The notes below the pieces were generated by a model, which did no database searches, was not told where the DNA came from, and saw only the letters and a list, made by a program, of their open reading frames with translations. Positions 11,176 through 24,800 of a DNA stretch of 64,000 nt are shown here, in pieces. The DNA is from Atherix ibis (taxonomy: Eukaryota > Arthropoda > Insecta > Diptera > Athericidae). Position 1 is the stretch's first letter. The number at the start of each line of letters is the position of its first letter. The DNA lies in the NCBI GenBank assembly GCA_958298945.1, contig OY282605.1, positions 117,114,267-117,178,266 of the forward strand, written 5' to 3'. Made by a program: the position numbers and the translations under genes.

Positions 11176-13720
11176 GTAAGTATAATAGATAAAAGTGATT
11201 ATGACTTTTTCGTGTTTACTTAAAATAATTAATCATAAAAAATATAAAAGTTAATTAATTATAAAAGGATATTCTACCGAAAAATAACAGTTCTTCTATA
11301 GTACTTGTCTTAATTAAAAGTGGTGTAAAATTTATACTATCGTTTAAAATTTACAGTAAAAATAAAATATTCTTGTTGATAAAGACGACAGTGTAATTTT
11401 ATTTAATTATTTTTATCGGAAGATAGTTGTCCTTATTTTTATTTTTTATTTTTTTTTTGTTGCTAAATACTATAGTTTTTTGGTTGCACGAATACGTGTG
11501 TATGTGAGAGAAAATATAGGAAAAAAGAGGAAGCTTGTCGCTCGGATGACATCATATTTGATCTTCTTAATGTTAGTGGGGGAAAAAATCGTTTTTTTTT
11601 TTTTTTTTTTTTTACTAAAGTTAGCATTGCGTGAAAGAAGTAATCATACTTATGGTGGTGTGGAGTTTTCGGCCCCAAATGGTTTGACCAAGTGCACAAG
11701 CACAGAATGACGCTAAATAGATATTTTGTTTCAGTCGAGATTTTCGTATATTATCATGTTTTTTTTCCATTCTATCGGTTAGTCACGAAATATTCTAGTT
11801 CCTAATTTAATTATCATCTCATTTCGTGCGGATATTTCTGAATGTATTTGCAATTTATTACTCGTAGCTTGCCTGCAGTGACGATAAAAGTTTTTCTGAA
11901 AGTCAATTGAATCTGAAAATGCTCTTTCTGGTGGTGGCCAAAGAAAAATGTTTCGTCGATGCCACGTCAGTTTTAACCGGCTTTGAATATATCTGGTATT
12001 GTAGTGGTGGTAATGAGAGTTGAACTTTAATTTAGAATATGTACTAAAGTAGAGAGTGCAAGATGCCATTTCCTTCTTAGCTACTTGTAGGGTTAAAAAA
12101 TTTCTACTACAATCTGGAATTTTCAGACGATTGCTATGTATTTCGTAATTCAGCCGTGACAGATTCCAAATTCATTGGAGAAAATGTATTCATTTGTTTT
12201 TTTTCGAAATTGCTTTGCAATGTTTTCTCAAAGCCACGGAATTCAACGCATACAACAGCATTGCGGCATACACTCCGTACCCTCATTCTGCGGCAAGTGT
12301 AGAGTGGCAATTACTATTGGTCAGCTAACTTTGGAATTATTGATGGATAAGCAGTAATAGCCACAGTACCGCAATTTTGACCGCAAAATATACGATTTTT
12401 AGTCTATTTTACTTTACAATTAAATTCCATGTCTTGTCAATTACGGTACAAATGACCACAGAGAGGAGATTCCAGCTAAATGCCTTCACCGCAGAAAATA
12501 CCATTTCGAATGCACGCGTTGATATGTCATGACTGTGTTCGTTCGTCGGCTTTGGCGATTACTGTGTGAATTGGTTTAACTCACGATTGTGTGCGTCAAT
12601 AATTGACGTGATCAATTCATTCAACAAATATTTAAGAACCAAACCTCGTATTGCTCAGAAATTAAGTTTTTTTTCTTCAAAAATTCTCTTCCCAACAATA
12701 CATTATATTTTTAGTAGTATTTAAAGTGCTTCACCAATTGCAATTATATAAAAAAAATTCTCAGAGCAAATCACATGACACAAGGTGGCGGCGATGGGGG
12801 TTAAAATATTATATGTAGAACTGCTCCCGTTCTATGCCGGTTAATGGAAGCCGAGCATACATTTTAGTTTTATTTTATACTCTATACTCTTACAAATCAG
12901 TTTTTTTTGTTGTTGTCCATATTAATCACAATTCTTGACTCATTTTGTTATTCGGTATTGCATAGAGAATCCGAATGTAAGAGAGAAAAAAAAACAATTT
13001 TAGGGTGTGGGCGAAATGAGGTACAACAGGTATTGTAGTCAGCAGTCGTACCTGCATAAGTTCTTTTAATGTGTATGGAAATGGGTTATAGAAATTTATA
13101 GTCTTTTTCATATACCATATACATATATTCTTAGTTAGTCATATATTACTGAATTTAAACCTTAATAAGCTAGAATTTTCGTTCAAGGGATAAGCTAGAA
13201 TTTTTTTATTTTTCAAATATTTTTTAATTGTATAAAAAGAGATAATTTTTTTTTGTAGTAAAATTTTTGAGAAATTAAAGTGAAAAAAAAAAAACAAAAA
13301 TTAGACAGTATTAAAATTTGTTTTATTTTTTTTTTATTTTGGAAAAGATAAAAAACTTTATTGAACAATAAAGGCAGAAATAAATGTGAATTTATTGAAA
13401 ATTGAAAATGCATGGATTATTTTCCATTTTTAATATAATTTTTTATATATCCTAAATGTATGCAATATTTGAATGCATTTATTTAAGATTATTATTATTT
13501 ATATTATTTTAAATATTATTATTTTCTTATTATTTTTAATTATTAATCGTATAGGGGGAAAAAATAAAAAAAAAATACTTATTGAAATAAAAAAACAAAA
13601 TCTGTTATTTATAAAAAAGATTTATTTTTAAAAAAAATTATTGAAATAAATAACGGATTTTTAAGTTCCAATTAAAAATGTTGATATTCTGATGAGCTTT
13701 TTCAAAGTAAAAATTTTTAA
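11176..13720. other. noncoding DNA, putative annexin 5' intron
   Basis: Mixed AT-rich tracts with more balanced segments (about 11,780-12,660 and 12,780-12,860). ORFs on both strands there are short and unrecognised. It may include enhancer DNA. Confidence 0.3.
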
Positions 13721-14420
13721 TTGAAATTTTCAGTAGAAATTTTCAGTAATATTGTTTAGTAGAATTGTTAAGTAGAAATTTTCAGTGGAAAATTTCAGTA
13801 GAAATTTTCAGTAGAAATTTTCGATAGAAATTTTCGGTAGAAATGTTTATTAAACATTTGCAATAGAAATTGTCAGTAGAAATTTTCAGTAGGCATTTTC
13901 AGGAGGACTTTTTAGTAGAAAATTTCAGTAGAAATTTTCAGTAGAAATTTTCAGTAGAAATTTTCAGTAGAAATTATCAGTAAAAATGTTCAGTAGAAAT
14001 TCTCAGTAAAAATTTTCAATTGAAATTTTCAGTAGAAATTTTCAGTAGAAAATTTCAGTATGAATTTTCAGTAGAAAGTTTCAGTAGAAATTTTCAGTAG
14101 AAATTGTCAGTAGAAATTGTCAGTAGAAATTCTCAGTAGAATTTTCAGTAGAAATTTTCAGGAGGACTTTTTAGTAGAAAATTTCAGTAGAAAATTTCAG
14201 TAAAAATTTTCAGTAGAAATTTTCAGTAGTAATTCTCAGTAAAAATTTTCAATTGAAATTTTCAGTAGAAATTTTCAGTAGAAAATTTCAGTATGAATTT
14301 TCAGTAGAAATTTTCAGTAGAATTTTCAGTAGAAATTTTCAGTAGAAATTTTCAGTAGAAATTCTCAGTAGAAATTCTCAGTAGAATTTTCAGTAGAATT
14401 TTCAATAAAAATTGTCAGTA
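13721..14420 (+). repeat. 13-bp minisatellite with higher-order repeat
   Basis: About 54 units of consensus AAATTTTCAGTAG. Many units carry single substitutions (TGTCAG, TCTCAG, AAAATTTCAG), and some are 12 bp. Distinctive variant blocks recur: GGAGGACTTTTTAGTAG at 13902 and 14161 (offset 259), and TTTTCAATTGAAATTTTC at 14013 and 14246 (offset 233). So the array evolved partly by duplicating blocks of about 18-20 units. Confidence 0.92.
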
Positions 14421-16430
14421 CAAAAATTTTCCGTAGTGTTTTATTATCGGTATTAACTGTTTTATGTAGATTGTCATGAATTAGTGAGAAGTGTAACACT
14501 AAGAATAAAAAATTGAATCGTTGTTATTCTTAAGATGTTAACACGTGATTCATTAATTTACGTGTTTCGATATTTAGCGATTGTGTAATAATATTTTCAT
14601 CATTTTTTTTAAACAAACAATTGATAATATTTCATCAAACTTACTCATGTTGTGTTGTTATCAAGTTAATTCAAATAAAAAATAATACAATTTAAACAAA
14701 AAAATAATATATTTTTGAATGATTAATTCATCAAATCAAATGCAAAAATTTCTATGATTTCTTCTACAAACATTCAAGGTTTCATGTTGAAAAGTTTTCA
14801 GTTTTCTTTCTCTTTCTATCTACAGATATAATTTTTATACATATTTCTTGGTTTTAATCATAAAAGAGATGACGTGATTCAACAAAACCGAATTTTACAC
14901 AAAATCTTCATGATCTTTGTGGGGGTAATCCTCATATATTCCCTCCAACATAATTGATTATTCACATTAAAGGAAGGAAATGAAAAGTTTAAAGACCCAA
15001 AAAAAAACATCTTCAAGATTTTCATGGAAACAAGATTAAAAAAAAATAAAACAAATGAAAAATATTTTCCATCTCAGTAAGAGAACTGCTACTACGAGTA
15101 TTAGCTTGACGGTATTTATTTTTAAAATGTTCGAAGATCTACCGAAGCCAGATGTTAACCATTCTTTAGGGGCTTCAAGATGCAATTCTCTTAATTCTAT
15201 AATATTTCTAATATACGAGTATCTTGCCACATCTTTACATATTGTATATTGTAGTCATTAATACCCCGCATTCGACGCCATTTATTTTTAAAGTGTCTCT
15301 CATCGACATACTCAAAATAATTCTTTTCATATTTCAATTTATTCCATTATAAAACTCAGACCATCGAATTGGCTGAATTCAATTGTATTCGTTTGTGATA
15401 ATATTTTCAAAGGCCAATAATCATGGCCATTTACAATTCGAATTTGACTTCTTTTTGGAGGCCAACAAATTCCTCAATTTGAACAGTCATTAAATTCCAT
15501 TCAATTAGAATATGTTTTTTGCCATTATGCTGTTTTCCCCCCACTTTTAAATATGATTATATAAAGAGGCGTTTATTGATTGAATGCATCTAAGATTATT
15601 GCCAAAAAACTGCAACTTTTTTTTTTGTTAGAAGGGAGTTGGGAAGAAGGGGAGGTTATGGTAATGAGAATTTATTGGGAAATATCAATTTATTTTTTTA
15701 AAATTGTGAAAGTTTGCCGGGGAAGTGAAGATAAAAAATTCGGATCAATAATTTATACTTGAGTGTGTTATGTTCATAACATAGTTATAGGTTAGAAGAA
15801 GGAAGAAACAGAAAAAAAGTGGTATGACTTGGCGCCAAAATGTCCGTTCTAACACATCGACACTGTGATCTAACACATAGACAATATACAATTTGCTTTT
15901 TGGGGTGGAGTTGGAAAAATGATTTTGTTGACAGAAAGTGTGCTCGATTAAATAACAAGCTTTTTGGGGTAGTTGGACAATCACCAATAATTTTTTCTAC
16001 AGCAATAGTTCCTTGAAAGTATCGGGAAGTGTTGGATTTTTTTTTATTTTTGCTGGTAAAATTATTTTTCTTAACTTCATGCACATATGAAAGGATAATA
16101 AGTTCGATGCCAAAAAAAGTTTTTTTTTCTTTATATTTTGCATTGCGTAATTTGAGGATTCGATTTATGTGCATTTATTCGGTAACTAGGTTAATTTTTA
16201 TAAAATCAGTTCCAGTTTTTTTTGTATAATAAATCTACAATATTTAATAATATTAAAATGGAGATTTTTTTTTATTGTGTTTAGACATTTTCCTTTTATT
16301 TTATTTTAAATTACTTTTTTTTTTTTTTTAGATAAAAACCATATTTTGTCCATAACATTAACATTAAGAGAAGGGTTTGTCCAATTTATCATTAAGAAAA
16401 AAAATAGCAAAATTGTTGTTTTTCTTCTAT
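14421..16430. other. noncoding DNA, no feature recognised
   Basis: AT-rich with poly-A/T tracts. Open frames at 15,036-16,229 occur on both strands and are not recognisable. Confidence 0.3.
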
Positions 16431-16434
16431 TATT

Positions 16435-17150
16435 AATCTAATATGCCTTATTAAACTTTATCTACTTTTTTTTTAATCTTTTAAGAATCTATTAATCATA
16501 CTTAAAAAAAATATTTGATTACTTTTTTAATAATCAATTAATAGGGAAAAAATATAAAATAAAAAAAATTACAGTTAAAAATTGTTTAAATGTAGAAGAA
16601 AAAAATTAAAAAAAGAAATTTTGATAAAATATCAAGAGAAAAAACGCATTCGAACGAAATGGTTTTTTTTTTTGGTAATTAATGTAATCTGCTTTATTAA
16701 ACCTTATCTATAGTTTTTTTTTTTTTAAATCTCTTTAAAAATCTATTAATCTTGCTTCAAAAAAAAATATTTGATAATTTTTTTAATAATCGATTATAAG
16801 AAAAAAATAAAAAAGTTTTTACTTAGAAATAAAATCAATTTATAAGTTAAAAATTTTTTATAAATATAAAAAAAAAAGGTTTTTAAAAAAATTTAAAAAA
16901 TTAATTAAGAAAAAATATTTAAAAAAAATTAAATTTGTGAAAAAAAAATTTAAAACAATAGCATGGAAATTTAACTGACAAAAAAATATATTTAAAATTT
17001 ACTAAATCTGCGTTTTTTATAATTATTTTCTCTTAAGATTGCAATTAATTTTTTTGTAAGAAAAAAAGTAACGAAATGTTTTTAATTTAATGTTCCTTAT
17101 TAAACATTATTTACATTTTTTTCTTTAAAATCTGTGCAACATACATTATT
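16435..17150 (+). repeat. diverged AT-rich direct repeats (three copies)
   Basis: A block containing CTTTATTAAACCTTATCTA or close variants, followed by a T-run, then ATCTATTAATC and ATATTTGAT, occurs at about 16,435 and 16,683. A weaker partial copy is at about 17,090. Confidence 0.5.
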
Positions 17151-18818
17151 CTTAGTAAATCTTAGAAAATTGATTCAGTTATTCATCCAATTTTTCGTGA
17201 TTATTTTTTTTCAATTTTCAAAACATCAGCAAAAATTATTAAAAATTCATAAAATAAACAATTTTTGATTAGGAGTATGTATCCCATGAAAAATAGAAAA
17301 ATAGTTTGAATACAATCAGCAGGTTTGTATCTGGACCGTGTGTGCTAAATAGACACTTTTCGGACCATATGTTTAGCCCATGATCGAAATTTCATTGATT
17401 TTGCCCCAATAGTTTAGGTGCCATAGATAATAGGTGAATTATAGATGAAAAAAAATTTGATATTTTTTTTTAAATAGCTGATTTATAATTTAAAAAAAAC
17501 AAACCAAAATAAAAAATTCAAAAAAGTAAAGTTAAAATTTTTTAAATTCACAAAAAAACGTTTTTTTTTTTTTAAATTGTGTAAAAAAAATACTATGAAA
17601 AAATAGAAAATTTGTGGAAAAACAAGCATAAAATTTAATTCTTGACAAAAATATTTTACAAAAAAAAAAAAAAAAAAAATTGTATATAAAAATATGTTGC
17701 CCACTCCTGAAATAGAATTAAATTGCGTTATTTTTGCCATTTGAGTTGTAACATTTCATCTAAAATTTTTGCTATCTCGTTTGGGCAGATAATTTTTAGT
17801 TTATTTCTCTTTTTCTTCTTATGTAATCGAATAACCAATTATTTTTGTTGCTCAGTAAATGTCAAATTTTTTTTTCCATTTTTTTATTCGATTTTTTTGT
17901 TTTCTATTCATTTTTTTTTGTTGTAATCGAATTCATGCTACGTTAAACACAACTTCAACCACCATTACGATTTTTCTGATGATTCATGTAATAAAGGTAG
18001 ATTTTTTTCTACCAGATAACCATCAAACCTTTAAAATATGTTACCTTAAAATATTTTACTTTTTTTCTCTCCAAAATTATATATATTTTTTTTTTAAATA
18101 GTATAGAAGCAAAAAGAGAAGAAAATAATCATACCATTATAAGAAAAGAGATTCTTTTTGAATGTTGAAATTAATACACAGACAAGTTTTGAATAAAAAC
18201 GGTTACACAATCAATAAGACAGAGGTCACTGTAATCTGAAACTATGCAATGCCATCATCTCGTTGTGTGAGCAGATTCCATACACATAGGCGTCATATCA
18301 TATGGATATGAATTCAAGGTTGACGCTAGCTTTGTATGTGAATAAAAATTCTCACATAAAAAACTTATTCATTTTCAAGTGTTTTGCTTTATAATTTCTT
18401 TTAAATAAACTTTAAAAAAAATTAAAATCAAAAATGAAAAATACGCACTAACTAAAATGTAGAAAATTTGAAGAAAAAAAACTAATGAAAAAATAATTAA
18501 AAACCCAAATAGAATTGAAGAACCTTGGTTGGTTAGTAGTAGCTTATAGCTATACACGTAAAAGAATTTACAAAAACTAACAACAACAAAAAAACAAACA
18601 AAGTATGTCTCAGGCTAGTCCGGTTTCTCTCTTGAAATTTTTCTCAGTTTTCGCAAGTCTTCCTCCATTGAACTTTGGCCCGTAGCTGAATATAAAATTA
18701 ATCAAAGTTGCAGCTTAGCCTTTTTAGTAATAGTAGTTTTTATGAAAAATATCTGAAATAATTATAGTATTCGTAATTGTCTAATTTTTTTTTCTTTCTC
18801 TTTATTATCTCCCTCCAG
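17151..18818. other. noncoding DNA up to the annexin exon
   Basis: AT-rich with no gene seen. The last 30 bases before 18819 are pyrimidine-rich and end in CCCTCCAG, a strong splice acceptor. Confidence 0.4.
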
Positions 18819-18887
18819 GTTTAATATTTTAAAGAAGAAAACAAAAACAATAACAAAATGAGTTCAGCTGAATACTATCCATTCAAG
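18819..18887 (+). CDS. AnxB9: annexin B9 first coding exon (ATG at 18858)
   Basis: The acceptor CCCTCCAG ends at 18818. 39 nt of 5' UTR is followed by ATG in context AACAAAATGAG. It encodes [10 protein letters not shown], ending at AAG before GTGAGT. It is phase 0 into the exon at 26323, across a 7.4-kb intron. Confidence 0.93.
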
Positions 18888-21800
18888 GTGAGTAATTTGA
18901 ATTGTAAAATTCTGTAAAAAAAAAAATACAACTTTATTTTTACTATTTTATTTAGTTTAACCTATGTTTTTTTTTAAATATGTTTTCAATATAATAAGTT
19001 TACGTCCAATTTTAAAAATTGTACTCTATAATTTATGTGTCGATAATGCAGTTAAAATTATATTTATATGTCTAGTTGGCGTAGTATAACCATGACAGAA
19101 TTATTCGTGTTGGAATTTAGTAATTGTTTAATAATTTATCACATAGAATAGGTAATGATTAAATGAATCATAAAATAAAAATAATAGAAGAACAAGCAAA
19201 CAAACGTTTATTCGATGATTCTTTGAAGTATGAATTTATAATTTTCTATTTAAAATAAATGCAATAAAATAGGCTCAACAACACTTTAATGTGAGTGTTT
19301 AATAAAATAGTCCTATTATTGTCGTCGATGCATTTTTTATTAATCGAAATTATTGTATTTTTTCACTTTTTAAGGTATAGTTTTTTTATATACATAAACA
19401 AGTACGAGGTCTGTTCAAAAAGTATCGCGAATTTTGTATTACCGCGTGTTACGTATATTCGATTTTGAATTTTTTGTGGCGTTATGTTGGTGCTCATGTC
19501 TCTCACTTATGCCAACAAATTCGGCCATTTTGAATGTTCAGTTAGCTTTTGACAGCTGTTTTGCTTGCACGTGTTTTGGCTCGTCTTCGATTTTTGCCCA
19601 TTCCAAAAAATGTATCAAAGAATCTGTATCAAATTTTGTGGCAATAACAATAGTAATTGCGCGGACGCATTCCGAATTTTTACATATGGAGAATCTACCT
19701 TGGACCTAAGCAACGTTCATCAGTATTACAAAATGTTCTCAGAGGGAGTTTATCGGTGATACAAAAAGCGCGCAATGTTCGGTCGAATGTGAAGGTTTTG
19801 ATTACAGTTTTCTTCGATTGCAGGGGCGTGGTGCATCATAAGTTCTTGCCACAAGGTAGAACGGTCAATAAGGAATATTACCCGCAAGTTATGCGCAAGT
19901 TGCGCGAAGCAATCCGCCAGAAACGCCCGGATTTGTGGAAGAACAAAAATTGGCTTTTGCACTATGATAACGTCCCTGCTGACGCATTGTTGCTTGTGCG
20001 CGAATTTTTGGCTAAAAACAACACACTAATAATGCCACAGACACCGTATTCCCCAGATCTGCCCCCTGTGACTTTTTCTTGTTCCTGAAATTGAAGAGCC
20101 CCATGAAAGGTCGACGCTTCGCTACGATTGAGAAGATAAATACGGCATCGAAGGAGGAGCTGAACAAGATCACAAAAAATAATTTTTTGAAGTGCTTCGA
20201 GGATTGGAAATAGATGCTTCATGAATAAATAGATGCTTCATGAATAAATAAAGAATTTTTGAAAAAACACAAAATTCGCGATACTTTTTGAACAGACCTC
20301 GTATATAGTCGCATATCAATTATAAATTTAAGACAATCATAATTAATAAAGTTAACTATAAAATTTTAATTTATTAATTACAATTAATTTAATTTAAATT
20401 AATTAATTAAAAACTTATAGCATATAAATTGGCTGACGTCAGTAAGGAGATATTTTCTTTTTCCATTTCTGATTAGGTTCTAATCTATTTTAAACTTGAT
20501 ATTAATTTAAAAATTTCTATTTTTGGAACTGTCATAATCATACATGTGTTTTTGTTGATGACAATTTAAAAATTAATTAAAAAAATGTTTTGCATTACTG
20601 ACGTTTTCTGAATTGCACAGAAAAAATCATTTCATTTTTCGAAAAACTTCAAATTTTTATTTCAACACACGAGAATCAATCAATTCACCTTAACTCCTTT
20701 TTCAACACATCAAATTTGACATGCCCAAGTTGGATTTTGGTTCTGTTCTCTGATAAGTACTTATTATTTTTATCATAAATAACATTTGACGATATTATCA
20801 TATTAAATAATAGAAATTAAATATAAAAAATTTTGATTATATTTAATTTTGGAAAATTATTTAAAAAAAATTCTGTATAGAAAAAAAAATTTTATATTGT
20901 ATTAAAAAATATTTTTTTTTTTCATATTATATAAGTACACTTAAGTAAATATCTAATAAAATCCTTTTTTTTTCTATTTACAATATTTTTGATAAAAATT
21001 TTACGAAACAAACATTGTTTATCATAATTCTTATCAGAAAGCTATTATGTCTAGATGTGCAAAATATTTGCAATAATAATCATAATAAAAATATAATACC
21101 ATATCGATTGCCTTAGTCAAAGAGAAAAAAAACAAAATTTTGTTTATTTATGAAATATTTCTTAAAAAAGAAAAAAAAAATCAATTTTCTAAAAATATAA
21201 AATTCACCTTACACATCTTAATTGATAAGAAAAGCAAAAGAAAATTTGATAAGAAAAATCATGTGTATATATGCTTTTGTAGGAATGCAAAAAAAAAAAT
21301 CTTCGTTCATTTTCAAGTTTATTCTTTCTCTTTTCTTTTTTTTATTTAGAAAAACATAATTCCGATAAGATTTTTCCTATTTTTCTTGGTTAAATATTTT
21401 TTATCAGCATTCTAGTTTTGTTTTTCTCTTAAATTTTTCGAAACATATATAATTAAGAAAAAAATCAAATTGAAATAAAAATTATATGATTAATATTTAT
21501 GTGAGTGTAAAATCTTTGTGCAAACAGAAATTAATTTAGCAATATAAGAAAAATCTCAAATCAACCGCAAATTTCCGTTTATTTCATTTAATAACAAATT
21601 ATTTTGTATTTGCTTACATTTCGTATTTAATTATGAATTTTCGATAAAATTCTTATAATTACCAGAATAAATAATTGAAATTACTTAAACATTTTTAAAA
21701 AAACTTAATTATTGATTTCCAAAATTATAGGGTATTTATTTAATTCCAAAGAAAGACTAGATTTTTTATTACTAAACTTATAAATTACTATAGGTTAATG

Positions 21801-24800
21801 TTAAAAGTAGTATAAAGTGATTTAGAGTTAGAAAAACGTTTCTTTTTTAAGTTCGATTCTATGTAAGAATTAACTGTTTGGGTTAAAATATATTGTAATT
21901 AACATCTTATGAATTGTGATAATTTACCCTCTAATAATTAACACTTTTTTTAAAAAAATAAGATCAAAAATCTACTTTTTATTTGGTCACCTAATAAACA
22001 GTGTAAATATTTTATCTATTTTTTACTTTTTTCTAAATTTTCTATGATGTCTTAATTTGTGTTTATAAATTGTATGAATATATTGTATGTGTAGACACAA
22101 ATTATTCAGAAAATATAAAAAATTTAACTATGCCGCCTCATGTTTACAAACGTTTATGGTTATATTCAATGGTTATCGTCTTCATTAGACATTTACAGAA
22201 GAAAATGAAGAAGAAGCAAAGAAGAAAAATGATAATTTCCATATATCTCAGTCTCTAAAGTTAGTTTCAAATTGTACGAAAAATTTAAACATTCCAGATT
22301 CCGTTTTATAAGAAATTCCAAATATTGACAGATAATTCAGGGCTGTATAAAATTGTTTTTTTTTTCAAATAATTATTTTTTTTTTTTGCAAATTGGAGAG
22401 AGAATATTTTTCTGGCCTTTATTTTTTTTAACCTTAAACATTTTTTTTTTTAAAATAGTTTTTTTTTAATAAATTTTAATTTCTCATATTTCCGTCTCCT
22501 CTGTATCCAGACTTCCAATATTCCGTTATTAACAAAACTATTTTTTTTAATTTTATTTTTTTTCCGTATTATTTTTAAAAAAAGTCGGTTGATTTATGAA
22601 TCATAAAAAATTGAGTTTTTTTTAGCTTCTCATTAACATTTGTAATTAATTTTTTAATTTTAGGTAAAAATTACTTTATTCATATTGTAAATTGTATTTA
22701 GCAATTATTTTGGTTTAACCTTCCTTAAGAAGAGTTCGCAAAATTTCTCTGTCGATGGCTTTCTTCCTCTAATCTGTTCGGAGCCGTTTTTCCGCATAAG
22801 CAACGGTCTACCCTTTGCAAAGTCTTCCAACTGCATTTCCGGAACAAAGAGTTTTTACTGTCGCCTCTTCATGCGTTCGCATATGTCCTAGCAGACAAAT
22901 CCATAAATATTGTGAAGGACTTTTCTTTCAAAACGACCTAGAGAAATTTCATCTACTATCCATATTTCGGAGCCATATATTCAACTCGGTAGTTTTAAGG
23001 TCTTAAGGCTTCAGTTGATATTGCCTTCAGCTCCTCGATTATACTCCTTTGGAAGTTATTGAATAGTATCCAGATGACTTTTTTTTTAGAAACCTTTTTC
23101 TGAGCCTCTCAATGACTTTTTTTAAATAAAAAGTCTGGTTGACAGTTTGTCCTTGGGACACACATCCATTGTTTGTTTAATATTTCCGATATTGAAGACC
23201 TTCGTAAGCCCTCCGAATTATGCTTGATGCCACCGAAAATCTTATGCGCTCGTTATAAGTAATGTTCCCCATAGGATCCTTTCAACTTTTCATAAGTCAA
23301 ACTTGCTCTAAATCTTGCTGCTTCATTATTCTTTTGGCTAACCAGTGTGCAAGAGCTGTCTCTTGTCGAACACAGCATAGGAATTTACAAGGTTTCTTAC
23401 CGAACAACAAACCAAAGGACTCTTAAAACAATAATTATACAATTAAGATCAGGTGCCCTATGGTGTTAAAACACACTGTGTTCGACAATTGAAGCGGCCT
23501 GGTTAATAGCCATATTGCGGGTACGGTCTCCGGTCTAGCTCTTATCTCAGGTATTGTCGCTGTTTATGAAAGCAGACGTTTAGATAGGTCACGCCACAAA
23601 TATTGAGTTAATTAGCTTGTAAATGATTGTTTACTTTAAATTACCAATCACGATTGTTAGTGCGTTGATTCGGAGTATTTCAATTCCTACGGTCGTAGAC
23701 TGCCCGTGGAATTATGCCTGATGAAAGCTATGTCACGTAAACCAATATTCGTAACGCACTTCACAACACAACTTCAGTTGGCATGCTCTTTTGGATCATA
23801 AAGTTACCGGATAACGTTGAAATTTAGTACTACATGTCGAAGAAGGACTAACGGAAAGTCCGCAGTGTTGCTAGATTGCATTTCACCGCTGCCATTTTCG
23901 TTACTTTTGAGACACAATTCATGATTACCTGTGCAATAAAAAATTAATCTCTTAAGCTAGCACTAGACTACTTGGCGAGTCGCCATGTTTATGTCTTTTT
24001 TTTGACACGTGATTACCATGTAGTCTAATTGTCATATTTGTCACGCCAAGCGTATGGCATTTATTATGTATTTTCACCATGCAAGTTTGGCCGCCATGTG
24101 TTATAACGGCACAAAAAACTATCAGATTGTAATACCACATCTACGTGGCACATGGTCGTATGAGATTTTCTTTTGCCATCCATATGAAAATATGTCAATT
24201 CCGCCATGTAGTATAACAAAATACATACACGTTGCGTGACATTCAATCATTTATACAATGCAAAAATGGCCATATATAAGAGTATTTTCATAGAAATTAT
24301 ATATTTTCAAATGGACCGTGTGGCCATATTTGAAATGTCAAAATCTTCTGTCACTATCAGTTTATATTCAGTAAGGTTTGCTATTTATTCATGGGAAACA
24401 TACATGCCTTAACAGCACTTGATAATCGTTATTTTAACAAAAAATATCCAAGAAAATCATCTACCCACATTAGGCACATTTTCTTTTTGGTTCTGTAAAC
24501 GCAGCAGAGGCGGCCATTTGAATGACGTTATTTCATCAGAGCATAATTACATCGATTAAAATAATAAATTTTGCTCTGCCACTTTGCTTTTTTGTTTTAT
24601 TTTTTACAAATACCAACATATTACTTTAATTGAAAAACTCTTAATAGAGAATTATTGTCATTTCCCTTTTTTGCCATCGACCAATTACCGAGTGAATTTA
24701 TTTTCCTTTCACTATTATTTTTCTTTCTATACAATTTTTTTAAAATAATTTTCCAAAATCAAATATAATCAAAATTTTTTTCTATTCAAAAAAAAAAGAT

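Noticed and set aside
15036..16229. Overlapping ORFs on both strands
   Set aside because: Phe/Lys/Asn-rich, mutually overlapping and without motifs; chance frames in AT-rich DNA.
17483..18557. Phe-rich ORFs resembling membrane proteins
   Set aside because: They are translations of poly-T/poly-A tracts.
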